A DNA stretch of 64,000 bases from Paralichthys olivaceus (lineage: Eukaryota; Chordata; Actinopteri; Pleuronectiformes; Paralichthyidae), in assembly GCF_024713975.1 (NCBI RefSeq), contig NC_091110.1, positions 1,860,001 through 1,924,000 of the forward strand. The letters run 5' to 3'. The notes beneath the pieces are model-generated. The model had not been told where the DNA came from. It did not search any database and saw only the letters and a list, made by a program, of their open reading frames with translations. This document shows, one piece after another, positions 1 to 13,200 of the stretch; position 1 is the first letter of the stretch; every line of letters begins with the position of its first letter. Made by a program: the position numbers and the translations under genes.

Positions 1-540
1 CTTTAGACATGCTCTCTGTAGGAAGTGTATGAGTGAACGCAAATATCCAAGTGAGAGGCTCCCTACTGTCTTCTCCGCCTGGTCCCCTAGCATATGCTCA
101 GCAGAAAGTCTGCAGAATGTAAACAGTAGGGGATCCCCAGCTGCATTCACTGTGAGCGAGTGGGGGGGGTTAATGGCTTCTAACAAACACAAAAACAAAC
201 AAAAAAGAAATATGACTATCTCCAGATGAAAAAGCGGAGCCATGTACGTAGAAGACACCGGCAAAGATGGCAAGAACCAACGGCGGTGTCGATGTGCTGT
301 AAACAAAATCACGTGATCAGTGGAATTAGTACGTTAAGTCCTGCCTCTGCCTGCTGCACCACCTCTCACCTGAATCCTGCAGAGAATTTGATGCTGTTGT
401 GAGGGAACAACCTGCTGCGTTGTGTATGTGTGAAATGCAAACCGCAGAGAAAGTCTGGATCCAATTCTACAGAAATCCCCTGAGGACAGGTGTGAAAATG
501 GCTCCAGTGTTGGCAGTGTCAACGAGGAGAGATGGCACCA
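1..540 (-). repeat. Dispersed repeat, copy cut by the window edge
   Basis: The left half (about 1-180) resembles 9000-9135, for example in the block around CCAAGTGAGAG. The right half (about 340-520) resembles the reverse complement of 37105-37262. This suggests one element family present at three places in the window. Family unknown; probably a non-autonomous DNA transposon. Confidence 0.5.
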
Positions 541-2296
541 TACAGATACTGATTAACAATTTCCGATAGCTCAGCAGGATCATCAACCTGGTTTCTAACT
601 CACATTCTCTTTACGGTTACATCGATGGAAAAAAAACAATATAACAGTTGCTAGCAGCATTAAAATCCTCTGTTATCCACTCACATTCTTGGAGAGAAGA
701 AAAACAGTGGTTGAGTTCTCTGTGTTTTCCTCCTTTGACACTTTGTGGTACTTCCATCCATTTAGGTTCAACTGAACCAGCAACATCGCTTCTGTGTCCT
801 GAGTAGCTCTGTCTTCAGGAAATGTTTGTTTAACTCTGGTCTGCTCTCTGCGAACTGTCAAATCCACCCTTGTCCAAAACTCAGGGAAAGGTTGGATTTG
901 AGAGCAGAAATTGTAGAGGGGTGGAGGATGGGGTGTAAGAGAGACAAAGGATAGAGGACTGAGACGCAAGCGGGCACACACACACCTACGCACACACACG
1001 CACACACCTACGCACACACACGCACGCTTAACAAGCAGTTTAAACAGGGGAGAGAAGGAAAGTGTTGAGGTGTGCCAGAAGGCCCTCAGTCAAAACTCCA
1101 GTAGATGGAGCTGTGGCTTGGCCTCTTAGCTCTCAAAGGGCCCTTTCATGGTGGAATGCAGCAGCCAGCAGTCTTACTCAGCTCGAGATGGAAAAGCGTC
1201 CGATCGCCCCCCAATCAAACATTTTCTACGGCTGTAGATACATGGAATCAATCACAGCCATTGCCTACAACCAGGCACAATGAAGCTTAGTGCAGTTCTT
1301 GGTTGTCTTGGTTTTCTTCAAAACATTAGTTTACTATATTACGAAAGACTACATGTGTTGTGGGGTTCATGGTACATAGGAAAGCTCAGTGGCATCTGGC
1401 AGTGGCCAGAATAAAGCCCTACTAGTGGCTCCTGGAGGCTGCTGTGTTCATGACACCCCACAGAGTGTGAGTTGATCATTTTGTATTCTATTCCCCCAAA
1501 TTCAAATTAGGACCAAATGGGCACCAGAGAAAGTTAATTTGATCAAGATGACAAGTTATAATGCAACGCTGACCTTAATTGACATTGTAATTTACTGACA
1601 TCATCAAAAAATAAATACTAATACCTACGAACTTAAACACAGTAAATCTATAGGTTATTTTACCCAGCTGGTAATATAGTTCTTTACAGAGTTGGCCTGA
1701 ACACATGGAGCTTCTTAAATTTGAGTCAGCTGACCTGACTTTATTTGAACTATTTCTAAACATGGACAGTGGACTGTATACTGTACTGTGCAATTTAATG
1801 TTCTTAGTTAAACATGATATCTTTTTTATGCAAGTTACAATGTGGAGCATGACATGTATCACCAGTGACAAAGATCAGTGGACTATGGTATGCAGAGCCA
1901 TGAAGCTATAGACAAGAATTATAAGCCTGACTTTCAACCTATTTGGGCATTTAAGGAAATTCCTTCCAAATTCCCAAATATTTGTCATTTTCAGTTTGAG
2001 AAGCTGTAGCTGTTTGGATACCAGCATTTAAAATATGTCACATTACATCACAAGCTTTTCTATTTACACACTCTCCTGGAAACATATTCATTTTCTTGAG
2101 TAGACATCTGTGTGTTGTTTCCATTTGTCTTTCATCTATCTACAGTTTAACAGATGGGAGTATTTCTCTAAGAACATTCAAGATCAAACAAACTCTAATG
2201 TTTTGTGTTGGTGCTTGTGCTTCATCCTGTCAGTGTGATCGTATCCACTATGATATGCAACATTACAAGGATGTCGTATATATGAAGTTTTTTTCC

Positions 2297-3077
2297 TATC
2301 TTTGATCAAGAGCATGACTTGTTGAATTTATGTTCAGATTGCGTAATACTTTTCATCAAATCCCTGCCCTTGCACTAAAATGGCTCCTGTTTGCACTTTA
2401 ATTTGCTCTGCTTATGCTCAAACTGCTTGCACTCAGATACATTGTTGCCTGCACGGATATCCTGCGCTCCAGCTTCAGCCCTACTCCGCACTCAGGCTGC
2501 TTTCTGTGCACTAGTGAATCATCTGCTCTTGGATTTGTTTGTGTTACAACCCTGTCAAAAGTCCCCAACCAATAGAATGCCAATTACTCTGAAGGGAAAC
2601 GTTGTGACTTAACTCAAAAGTTTAATCCAGTTATGAAACTATTGAAATAAAAAAAAACTTGAGGTCCTTGACTTTTGTGTTAAGTGACGTCGTTTCCCTT
2701 CAGAGTAACCGCCTGCGTGGGACGCACTGAAGTAAAATGAACGACACCTGGCATTCTATTGGTTGACTTTTGACAGGATTGTAACACAAAACTTTCCAAG
2801 CTCACAGGAGGAATCCAAGAGCAGACGATTCACGAGCGCACAGAAAGCAGCCCAAGTGCGGAGAAGGGCTGAAGCTGGAGCGCAGGAAATCAGTGCGAGC
2901 AACAATATATCTGAGTGCAAACACACAGTTCGAGCAGAAGCAGAGCAAATTAAAGTGCAAACAGGAGCCATTTTAGTGCAAGGGAAGGGTTTTGATGAAA
3001 AGTAATACACAATCTGAACATAAATTCAACAAGTCATGCGCTTGAACTGAAAGACCACGCTCTTGATTAAAGATTGG
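2297..3077. mobile_element. Long inverted-repeat (foldback) element, ~780 bp
   Basis: The left arm (about 2297-2625) and the reverse complement of the right arm (about 2680-3077) match along most of their length, including CACTAAAATGGCTCCTG and the CCAATAGAATGCC block. The arms differ by small deletions, and the right arm is longer. No transposase ORF is present, so this looks like a non-autonomous DNA transposon with very long terminal repeats. The inner part contains a CRE-like GTGACGTCG at 2684-2692. ORFs inside it are low-quality mirror images of each other and are not genes. Confidence 0.75.
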
Positions 3078-4192
3078 AAACTCCATAGTCGTAAAGTTAG
3101 TGCAGGTCATGCGTACTTTCGTAGTAACAGAGCTCTATGTTTGATCCATTTTATTCAGAGGCAGTGGCTAAGAGCTAGTGAATGCAAATCTACCATCTGA
3201 TAGTTATTAATATGATATTAGTGAAATAATCCACCCTTCTCATGTTGAACAAAGCTTGTCTCCATTTCTGCTCACATCTATGGTTGGATTAAACTCTAAT
3301 CTATAGAGGTAGGTACGGCCACTGAAAGGAATACTGGTTTTACTCACAGCAGTCCTTATAACACCAACTTCTACCACCACCCACATCTGTCAAGCACATG
3401 CTCTGCATCACAGGGACGTGAGCCAATGCCAAGTTGAGTTTAGCTAATAACCAAGCCATAAATTGTGTCTGTGTACATGTGCCTGATCCTGATTAGCTTC
3501 CAGGAAGAGCCAGGCCCAATCACTTTGAGCAGCCGGAGTATCCATTACCCATATTCCTCAAAAAGTATCCTCTAAAGACAACAAACTGCCATCATGATAC
3601 CAGACACATAATGAAACTTTTAGCCAAGTTATGTATGTCATGTTTTTTTCTGTTGCTGCATTATAGACATTTTTTCACTGGAAAGGCCTAAATGTGTCAT
3701 TATCCTTCAAATAAACCAATTGTTTTTGGGGTATTTTGGTAAAGCAACCCCAACCAGGAGATGTGGTCTTAGAACACAATATTACAACATCCCAGATATT
3801 ATTATACACATCTGTCCAAATGGGCTCTCAGTGGTGTTAGTTCTAACCATGGAGTTTTTTTTTGTACTGATCTGCCAGAACATAAAAAGTAAAGTTATAG
3901 TGTTGTGGACTATGTTGTATTTTGTGGGACATTTATTTGGGTAATGCAAGATTGTGAGACAGGATGTGATTGAGGAGACAGAGCTGTGCTTCAGCAGGGT
4001 GTGATTTCAATGTCAGGAAGCAGAGCTCAGCTCCAGCTGACTGCGACCATATTAAACCTCCATGTAGAACCTAAATCTGAAGCTGGAGAGGTGTGGTGGG
4101 TAATGTTTTCGACAATGTTTGTTTAAATGATATTGACAGATTTACCTATGTAGTTACCTATTCCAACACTTGTTGTATTGCTATTTCTTCAG

Positions 4193-4264
4193 CTGATCCA
4201 GGACCATCAGCGGATACAGATGGACTGGCTGAAGCTCAGAGCGGCGCTGCACCTACTGCGGAAG
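4193..4264 (+). CDS. ror2: ror2 exon 2: acidic N-terminal linker
   Basis: A 72-bp exon between a TTCTTCAG acceptor and a GTACGT donor. With phase 1 at both ends it reads [20 protein letters not shown] followed by PTAE and the first base of a Gly codon. That Gly is completed in the Ig exon to give GYFLEF, where human ROR2 has GYFLNF. Human exon 2 encodes a similarly acidic, poorly conserved stretch. This is the least certain exon because it is short and diverged, but splice sites, phase and position all agree. Confidence 0.72.
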
Positions 4265-7200
4265 GTACGTTTAAAACTCCTGTTTTTGTTTTCTGAGTTG
4301 TTATCAGTCTTTTAAACATCAGTACAAAAACACCTCTTATGCTCACTATTGCATATGTTGTCTATCTCATTTGTTAAATCCATACAAAATCTGAAGTGTA
4401 GAATGCTCGAAACAAATTAAAACCAACGGCTGTGGTCGACAATCAGCAAGTTAAGCTGCGCTAACTGCCACAGCTACCGCTCAGGGGAACTTGATACTGC
4501 CTTGTTATGGACACGGTGTTCTTAATGGACACGGTGTGCGTCATTTGCTTTCAAGTGGTTAAGTTGTGAGAGCACCGCTGCAAGGCCACAACAACATTGA
4601 CACTAATAATTAACACGACTGTCGCTGTCTAGAAGCCGAAGGGCAACAATTCAGCAAGTGACAGGGCAGCTAGTTTAATGCAGGATATGCAAGGGCATAA
4701 TGAGGGATGAAATTGGGAAAAACAAAGGTTAGCTTCAGACATTCTTAAGTATCGAAAAAAGAATTTATCTTACGTCTAAAGTGAAATTATATATTCTTAC
4801 CATTTAATGTAAAATGCACTTGTTTGGCCATTTTCTGAAAACCTCAGCAAACACATCACAAATCGTCAACTTTGAGCTTTCAGAAAATTGGGAGCTTGGC
4901 CGGCCAACTACCACAGTGTATGATTGGGTTTCCATGGCGTAGAGCACTTCCAAATGAGCCTCACCTCCATTACAGAATAGAAACCACATTTTACTATTAC
5001 GTTTACCATCATTTCTAAAGGCGGTCGAGCCATAATTTAAGATTAGACACAGAGAGTTGAAGGGTGTGATCGAGAAGCATTCACTGACTGCTAAGCTCAA
5101 GTAACCAGCAGATCTGAACGGTATGTAAACAACTGTGGGATGATAGATAATAGTGAGAAAGTAGTGAGTAAATGTATTGTGGGTAATTACTTAATTGCTT
5201 AATTAATGAAGACTGAAGGGTTGTGATGTAACGAAGCAGAAGCAAAAACACTAACGCACAAACACTGGCAGGAGATCAGCCATGTCAGGAAAACATAGTG
5301 ACAAATTATGAGCTTTTGTTTTACATGCTAACTCTGACATTGCAAATGAACACTCAGCATTGTGCTTGGGTTACGTGTAAGTGTTCAACAGTTTTTGTTA
5401 ACGTTGCAAATAAAACACATTTTGTTTGACTTAACTTTTTCGATCCTGAGCAACAACTTGACTTGACTTTTATTTCCTGATAGCAGAGGCCTATAGCAGA
5501 GACCTATAGCAGACTCACCACAGAAACTTTGGACTTATGGAGATTTAAAGTTTTGGATGACGTGACCTAAGACTTGCACATGTGTGTCTTCTTATGCTGC
5601 CCTCAAATGGGGCCATGTTTCCTGTCTACTCAAGTAGAGTCTACATGAACACCCCCCTCTTGTGGTATTCACAACCTCAGACCTCATGAGCTATGACTTG
5701 TTATTTTCAGAAATGGCAGGGGACATGGAAGTTTAACAACTGGGGAAAATGTTGATATTATCAATGGTCTCCTCTTTTTCCTCTGTCATTACGCCTTAGC
5801 ATACCCTGCATGACATTATCCGTCTGCTAGCTCGCTAAATTGTCAGACTCTGTGGCTTCTGGACTCTGGGCAGCAACATTAATCTAAGTGTCAATGTTGC
5901 TGTTGCCTAGCAGGAGTGTTTTCACCCCTTGACTTCCTAAACACCAAGCACACATGACTTCCCACATTGTAACCACAAGCAGACAAGATTCATCTGAAGG
6001 TAGCATCGAGTTCTCTTCCTGTGGCACTTACATCTTTGTTCCTCTATAAACACTAGACTGACACACATGTTCAAGCGGAACACGTCTTCAAGATGGGAGT
6101 ATTATAATACACACACATGCAAGTACTTACATATTATTATTGTGAATACTATGTGTGTGGCACAGACAAGAGTCTTTTTGGGATGGCCAGAGTTAAAGAA
6201 CACGTACTTTAAATAATTCTATCTTACTGCAACTTCATTTTGATTACTAGGCATGGTAAGATGGTATTCACCTGGTTAATAGCCGAGATTTGGATACTTG
6301 AATGTCTTATAAGCAGTTGTAGAAGTTTCAGTTGTTTCATTTTTCAAACTAACTTTTGCACAGCCATTTTCCCTCCAGGAGTCAGTGTCAGTGGTCAACT
6401 CATGAAAACAATCAGCAGTAATAAAGAGTCCATTAATGATTAGAAACAGATTTGTTAATGGCTGTGCCCTCTGGTTCTTTAAGCCATGTCTTCTCAGCCA
6501 AGGTCTGTCACGCAGCACGGTATGTGTTGAGTGTGGCCTCTTGGGATCATCAATCATGTTATAATTTGAGGGGAGGCAGACACTGCTGCAGCAAGGTCTG
6601 TTTAATACCAGGGTGGGGAAATGGAACGGTACAATGTTAGGACTGTTTGTGTTGACTGTCTAGGGACTGAAGTGAACACTGAGCAGTAATAGTTTTCATA
6701 AATACTAATCATTCTTTAGAACAGAGAGAAAATACTGCAGAACTTTTTATGGGATTCTTCTATCCTTGTTATAATAATTATTTTAGGTGTAGTTTCATTG
6801 CACATAGCACATTGATATGTCACATCTTTAAGTATTAAGCTTCGTAAGGGTTTTCACAGAGGTGATGGTTAGTGTTTAAGCCAGCTTGTGTAGAATAGTT
6901 TATTACTATAATATAGAACATCCACAGCCTTGAAGTTTGGTGTGTGGGCTGTGAAAGGACATTGCCTGCCAATGGTGTTTGGTAGTTTCCAGTAATTCAG
7001 TTTGAGGTAAAACATACTGACACGGCACATGACAATACCCTAGACCTTGGCTCCAAAGTAAATGCACGTGTGCACCCAATAATCTTTTAAGTAGCCTATC
7101 CCAAAATTTGAAATATAATGATAATGTTTTGCTCAGTTTCAAGGCCATAAATACCCTGAAATAATAGATTAGGAACATAATACATAAAACTTACTACCAA

Positions 7201-10200
7201 AATACTTTGGAATCCCCTTACGCCCCTATTCCATAACTTGAAATCTCATTCCCTTGTACCTACATATATTTATAGACACATACTGCACTGGTATAGCATA
7301 GGTATATAACTGGTATAGGTATCAGCACATTGCTCAGTTGTCATGTTGCTGGCTCATGTATAATGTCCTAGTTTAAGTGTTATAACTGATATAGCTTTCT
7401 TGTTCTGGATTGTTAATGCAGACCCAATACACACGCTGCCACAAAACTGGAGTTAAACTGAAAGAATAAAGAAAATATACAACGTTACACTGTTATTTTT
7501 GCTACATACAGGTTGATGGATGTGGCAATAAAAGGTTCCTGTGAGCTTGAGTGCACTTTTGACAGGGCAGTACTTGGATTTTGTTGTCTCTGATATCATC
7601 TGGTGTGGGGGTACCAAAAGGACTGGATGTTAATATTAGTGCTAAACCAGATTATGTAGGAACAGGAGAGGATTGCATCATTGTAACTTCTGCCATGAGG
7701 GTGCACAAGAGTTTTTGAGAAGGTGACTGCCTGAAGCAGCATGGAGTCAAGGATTTGTCACGCTCGTCGGATCATCATGGTTTGATCTAAGTTGTTTTGG
7801 ACAGACCTGCTACTTTAATGTAGTAAGCACTGTGCTTGCTTGTTGTGGGAACTGTTAGGAGATTTATTTCTAGAACTTGATGAAAGATGAACTATTCTAC
7901 TATTACAAGAGAACCCGATAGCATCTATTGTTGCTGCAGGTCTAGTAAATGAGTTTACACTGCAGTGCATGGTTCATGCTGAGGATCTGTTGTTTCTGAG
8001 TGGGGGGCTCTTCAATTGTATGACATTTTCCCACTGGTTTAAAATTCCTGAGTACTTTTCGGAGAAACTTGCTAACAGCCAACCCAGATCAAATTTTTGT
8101 GCAAATGCGCAGCATGTAGACTATTTATCTGCTATGTAACCTTTTGTACTCTGATAATGTTTCTTTCAAGCTAACAAAGTATTGCAGCATCTTGGTAGCT
8201 TTAATTCTCCAATGAAAAGACAATGGTGTCCGAGCTCTTTTAATTTGACACATTCTATAAAGGTTTCTGCTTTTACACCTGCAGTGGAGGTAGCCACAGA
8301 TCGAATCAACATCTGCATAACCGGTAAGGCTTGACGGGACAGGAGGCTGACACTGTTGTGTTACATGTCACGCCTCTGATTCCACCAGAGTGACACGCTG
8401 CATAAAATCACACTTGAGGCGACAAATGCTGCTTTGTCTGGTTCAGTGTAAACAAACAAAGGCAACATAGCCTCTATACTGCAATGCAGAACGACTTGAA
8501 GACACTTTCTCCTCCTGAAGGGAGGGCAACTGCCTTTTTTCTGACATAGGCCCTTACTGCTTCACTGTCGCTGAGGATGAAGTGCGAACACTGAGATCTG
8601 AACTCAGAAACATTGTCCTTGTTTTTTTTTGATGATGCTCTTTGAGATCTGAGTTGATTCACCTGAAGTCTGCACTATCTAATGGTGAGTGAAACCAAAA
8701 TACCACAGGGGGAACCAAAACACCACCGTTAATTGGAGACTCTACATAGTATGTTGGTGTGAATGTGAGTGTGAATGGTTGTTTGTCTCTGTGTTGGCCC
8801 TGTGATACACTGGTGACCTGTCCAGAGGGTACCCTGCCTCTTGCCCAGTGTCAGCTGGGATTGGCTCCAGCTCCCCCGTGTCCCTCAAAGGATACGCAGT
8901 ATAGATGATGGATGCATGGATGGATGTATAATCCAGTTTTGCCACGGGCATTGCCTGGACATTTATTTATAGTATGGCGGCTTTCAGACATTCACTGAAG
9001 TCTGGAGAACCTCTGGAGATTCGTTGGTGGGGCAGTATGTGAGAACGCAACTGTCCAAGTGAGAGCGTTTGCACTCTGCTGACTTTCTCTGGCCAGCCCC
9101 CAAGAAAAACTCGGCAGAATGTCCAAAAATATTAAGGCTCAATACCCAGCTACACGATATAAATCGATCAATAGTTGGCAGCTGACAAGAACAATTTGAA
9201 GGCTAGCTTTCACTTGTGTGTTTATTTTGTGTTTTATGGGTTTAATGTTCAAACAACAGAGCTCTCATATCTCAAATGTCAGAGCCTCTCACCAGCACAA
9301 GAATGTAACATAACTCAGCAGTTGTCTTGTGCAGCCATTGATTTAGTAATATCTTCTTTGAAGTTAGGGTAAACTCTGACTCAACCATTAAGTGTTTGTC
9401 ATCTGTTGCATTTCTTAGTCATTTCCAAGACAAACTGATGGTCCACTGGACCTGGTGGTGGACAGGCAGTGGAAGCTTACCAAAGAGCTAGTTTTAAGAA
9501 AAATCTGCTTTTCATTACCTCTGTCTCTTAGAGACTAATTCATCAACAACTTCAACCTTGATATTTGAAGCAGCCATGCCCCCACAGTACCTATTATAGT
9601 CATAAAGTTGTTTGACCTTTAAAGAGGAATGATGATGCCTGAATCCCAGTGTCGCAGCATGCATGCATCCTTTAACTCTTTTGAATTGCATCGTGTTGAG
9701 ATAGAAAGGTGATGGATGTGTGTTGTGTCACAGGTATGTAGCATATATATATATATATATACTTATAATAACTTTAGTTTATATCTTCATCTACAAAGAC
9801 GATGCAAATTATATGTTGAGGTTATAAAAGGGTTTGATAAGGCTCAGTCTTTGAGGGATGAAGGAGGGTCAAAGATGGAAGAATAAAAGGGAGTCATTGA
9901 GGCAAATTGTGATTAGTAAATATGGGCTACACAAAGATTTGAATGATTGATTGATTAATTAATTGATTGATGGATAGATGGATACAGTGGAAGAGGCAGA
10001 GGATTTCAATGGTGAGGAGCCAGGAACTGTAGGGGTATATTAGAAAGTACTTATAGAACTTTGATTATCATATAGAGGTGAGAGTGAAATGAAAAGGGTA
10101 GTTTCAGCAGTTTGTTGAAAAACCTAATATCACCGATGGTGGATGTTCTTAGGTCCCGTACACACCTGGTATCAACATGTTGACCAGTATGTGTATGTAT

Positions 10201-13200
10201 TTCCAGTTACAAAGAGGATGTGAGTTGAGTAGGCGGTTCTTCAATGTGTTCACACACTGCTTAAGAATGTGCCCAGACCACCTCCGAATGTGGTCATGTT
10301 CACACCTGTAGTTAGAGCTGTCCAATTTTGATCGGATCACAAAAATGACATGTTAATACCAGGTGTGTACTGGGTCTTACTTAGAATAGGTGGAGGCGAT
10401 GAAGCTGATTATGTCAAGGGAAGGAATTCAGGATGCAGAGTTGTGAAAAGTTTTGGAACAGCTTCATCCTGAGTTTCTGAAGCAGAGCTGTTTGTGATGG
10501 CCTCTTGGGATGTGGCGATTGGATGGAGATGTTGAGGTTTCAGTGAAGATGTCGGCTGAACAAAGTCTTAGTCGAGTGACTTAGAATTTTTGAAAGGGGA
10601 CATTTTCATTATCATGAGATTGCTGTGGGTCAGTATACCTTCAATTTACACTCACAGATGTATTCACTGCTGCATGTCAGCTGTTTTATCTTTCATTTTC
10701 CGCCCTGCCCTCACACCTCCCTCGCTCAGAGTTGCAGTACATCCCCTGATGACAGATGAAGACGTTTTAATTAAAGAGCAGCCTTGTGACATCACTCATC
10801 TACAGCGTGCTGTGGACAGCTCTGTTGCGACCAGGTTGGGAAGCTGGGCACAGATTTCAGTTTTCCATTGCGTAAACCCCAGAGCCTGGCTGCTGCTCAA
10901 AATGCAGATGGTACTAGCCAGGGTATGGGTGTGTGTGTGTGTGTTTATCTCCTTATTCAGTAATCTCCATAGCTAACAGGACTGGGAATAAACTTTCCTG
11001 CATTATCTCTGCACTGCTGACGTCCTTTCAAAAATGACTCATCAGTGAATACTCTAACTGACTAAAGTCTAAGACTGAATCTGAGACCTTGAATTGAGAT
11101 CTTGAATATGCAACAAGCGTGTTTCCATTGAATGCTACAAAAGCTCTTCTCATCTGAGGTGTATTGCAGCATTATTGTCTCTCAGATGAACAGGGAAATA
11201 AGTTTCTACACTCTCGCTTTTATCATCAATCTTAGTCAAAATAAAATATATTATTAATGGTTTTTTTTTAAATAATTTCTTACTCCAAGGTTTTTTCAAG
11301 GCAGAATTGTTTGATTTAACAGTTGGTGAGTAGCCAGCAACATTTCAGGCCTCCAGAGAGAGGAAGCAGTTCTGGAGTCATTTTCCAATTGGAATGTGAG
11401 TGGCTCACTGCCCAGTCTTGAGTGGTCTGCTAATGTTTTTGCTTTCATCCTTCTATACCTGTGTTTTCTTTTGTTTTTGTCTCTTTCATTATAAAGGACA
11501 TTTATCCTGCTTTATTTCATCTGCTGTTATTACTGTTGAACTAAAACCCGTGAGAGACAAGGGAGAGATGGGACCAGTCGTAGGTGGTGGTTGGAAGCAT
11601 GGTCAGCCAGTCTATTGGTCCATTCATTTAGCACACGTTCATGAAAACAGTAAATTAAAGAATGAGAAAAACAATAAGAAATCACTAGCTTCTTTTTAAT
11701 TTTGATTAGTAGTGATGCAGGAATAACTCAATCATTTTACCTATTCTACTTAAATATGAGTGCAAATAAATAGACAAATATTTACCCAAGTAAAAGTAAA
11801 ACCACAACATTAACTTTTCTATGTGAGTACTGGATTATAAATACACTTGAAGTATTAAAAGTAAAAGTAGCCTAATCCCTAATGTGACGGTATACTACAT
11901 CATTATGTCTGTGTCTCGGCCTCTTCAGAATCATTTCAGGTGTTTTTTTTCACCAGTGATGCCGCTGCTAAAGGAGGCAGGTCTACTGTTATCTGCTCTG
12001 ATTGGTGGATCAGTGGATCAGTTAAAAAAAAAACTATGTTAACATGTAATGTAATGTATTGTAAAACTGTGGTGGAGTAGCAAGAAAAGATATTTGCTGA
12101 TATATACAGTGGAGTAAAAATTTAATGTATCCGGGAAAAAATCTAGTTAAGTACATATACTTGAAAATGTACAGTAATGACGTATGTGTACTTTGTTACA
12201 TCCCGCCACTTGATAAAAGTGAGCTCACTACATTGTATTACATCTGAATGAGATGTTCAAAATAAACATTTAAAGTTAATATACTGTATATATATTTAAA
12301 ATATTAATATTACCTTTAAATCCTAATATTTGACACAATTATAGGCAGAGCATGTACGCACTCCATAAAAGACGCTCTTTGTGTCCATAACAGATCTTGA
12401 CTCTTACAGATATTTGTTAGAAAGCAACAATGAGCAACAGTGCTCAACAGCACACTTGTATTCATTGTTTTTGTCAAACAACCACATGATCCAAATCTAG
12501 ACTGATTTAGAAATAGAGCTTCAGAAGTCATATCATTTTCTTTAGAGATTATATTCATCATCATACTTTGCAGTACATAAAGCTGGTTATGGATGATTGT
12601 AAACAAATAACACAGTGCAATGTAATACACAAAAAATTGATAAGATCCTCATCATGTCCATGTCTCAACATGGTCAGCCCCCAGCTGTGTATTTGTATTT
12701 ATGTTTGTTTGTTTGTTTGTTGGAGAAGGAGGAAGCTCATGTGGTGGCAAAATATTCCGAAGGAGCGGATTGTCCATTTATGCCAGCTGTGCTGTACTAT
12801 ACGATGATGGATGTAGCTGAAGAGCAAGCCAATGATAGTGAAGCATGAAAGAAACTCTCCCTGAACATCCACTCTGCCCTGTTAATGTAACAATTCTATA
12901 GGCCCCATTTTTCCAGGTTTAATGCTTCCTTCAAACCTCTAACAATCGTGTCTCATCTCCTCAAGGTTATTTCCTGGAGTTCCAGGAGCAAGTCAACAAC
13001 ATCACCCACTTCCAGGGCCAGACAGCCACAATGCATTGCAAAGTGACAGGACACCCTCGACCTTCCATCCGCTGGCTGAAGAATGACGCCCCAGTGGTCC
13101 AGGAGCAGGGACGTATAACCATCCGCAAGACAGAGGCGGGATCGAAGCTCCGCATCCAGGACCTAGACACTACAGACACTGGCTATTATCAGTGTGTCGC

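Larger units (their letters stand above)
1..4192. other. Probable ror2 intron 1, repeat-bearing
   Basis: No exon was found here. It holds part of a dispersed repeat at 1-540, a short CA-rich stretch near 975-1025 and a long inverted-repeat element at 2297-3077. I see nothing else I can support. The assignment as intron 1 is inferred from the missing first exon. Confidence 0.6.
4265..12965 (+). other. ror2 intron 2 (8.7 kb)
   Basis: No supported exon lies in this interval. It contains a retroposon tail at 8750-8925, a repeat fragment at 9000-9135, an (AT)n run at about 9747-9763, a MITE at 10150-10379, a short (TG)n at about 10928-10944, a hAT-like fragment at 11730-12210 and a (TTTG)n run near 12700. 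The remainder, including 4300-8700, shows nothing I can identify. Confidence 0.75.

Noticed and set aside
2391..3010. Paired plus and minus ORFs with the same peptide words
   Set aside because: They are mirror images produced by the long inverted repeat and carry no recognised domain.
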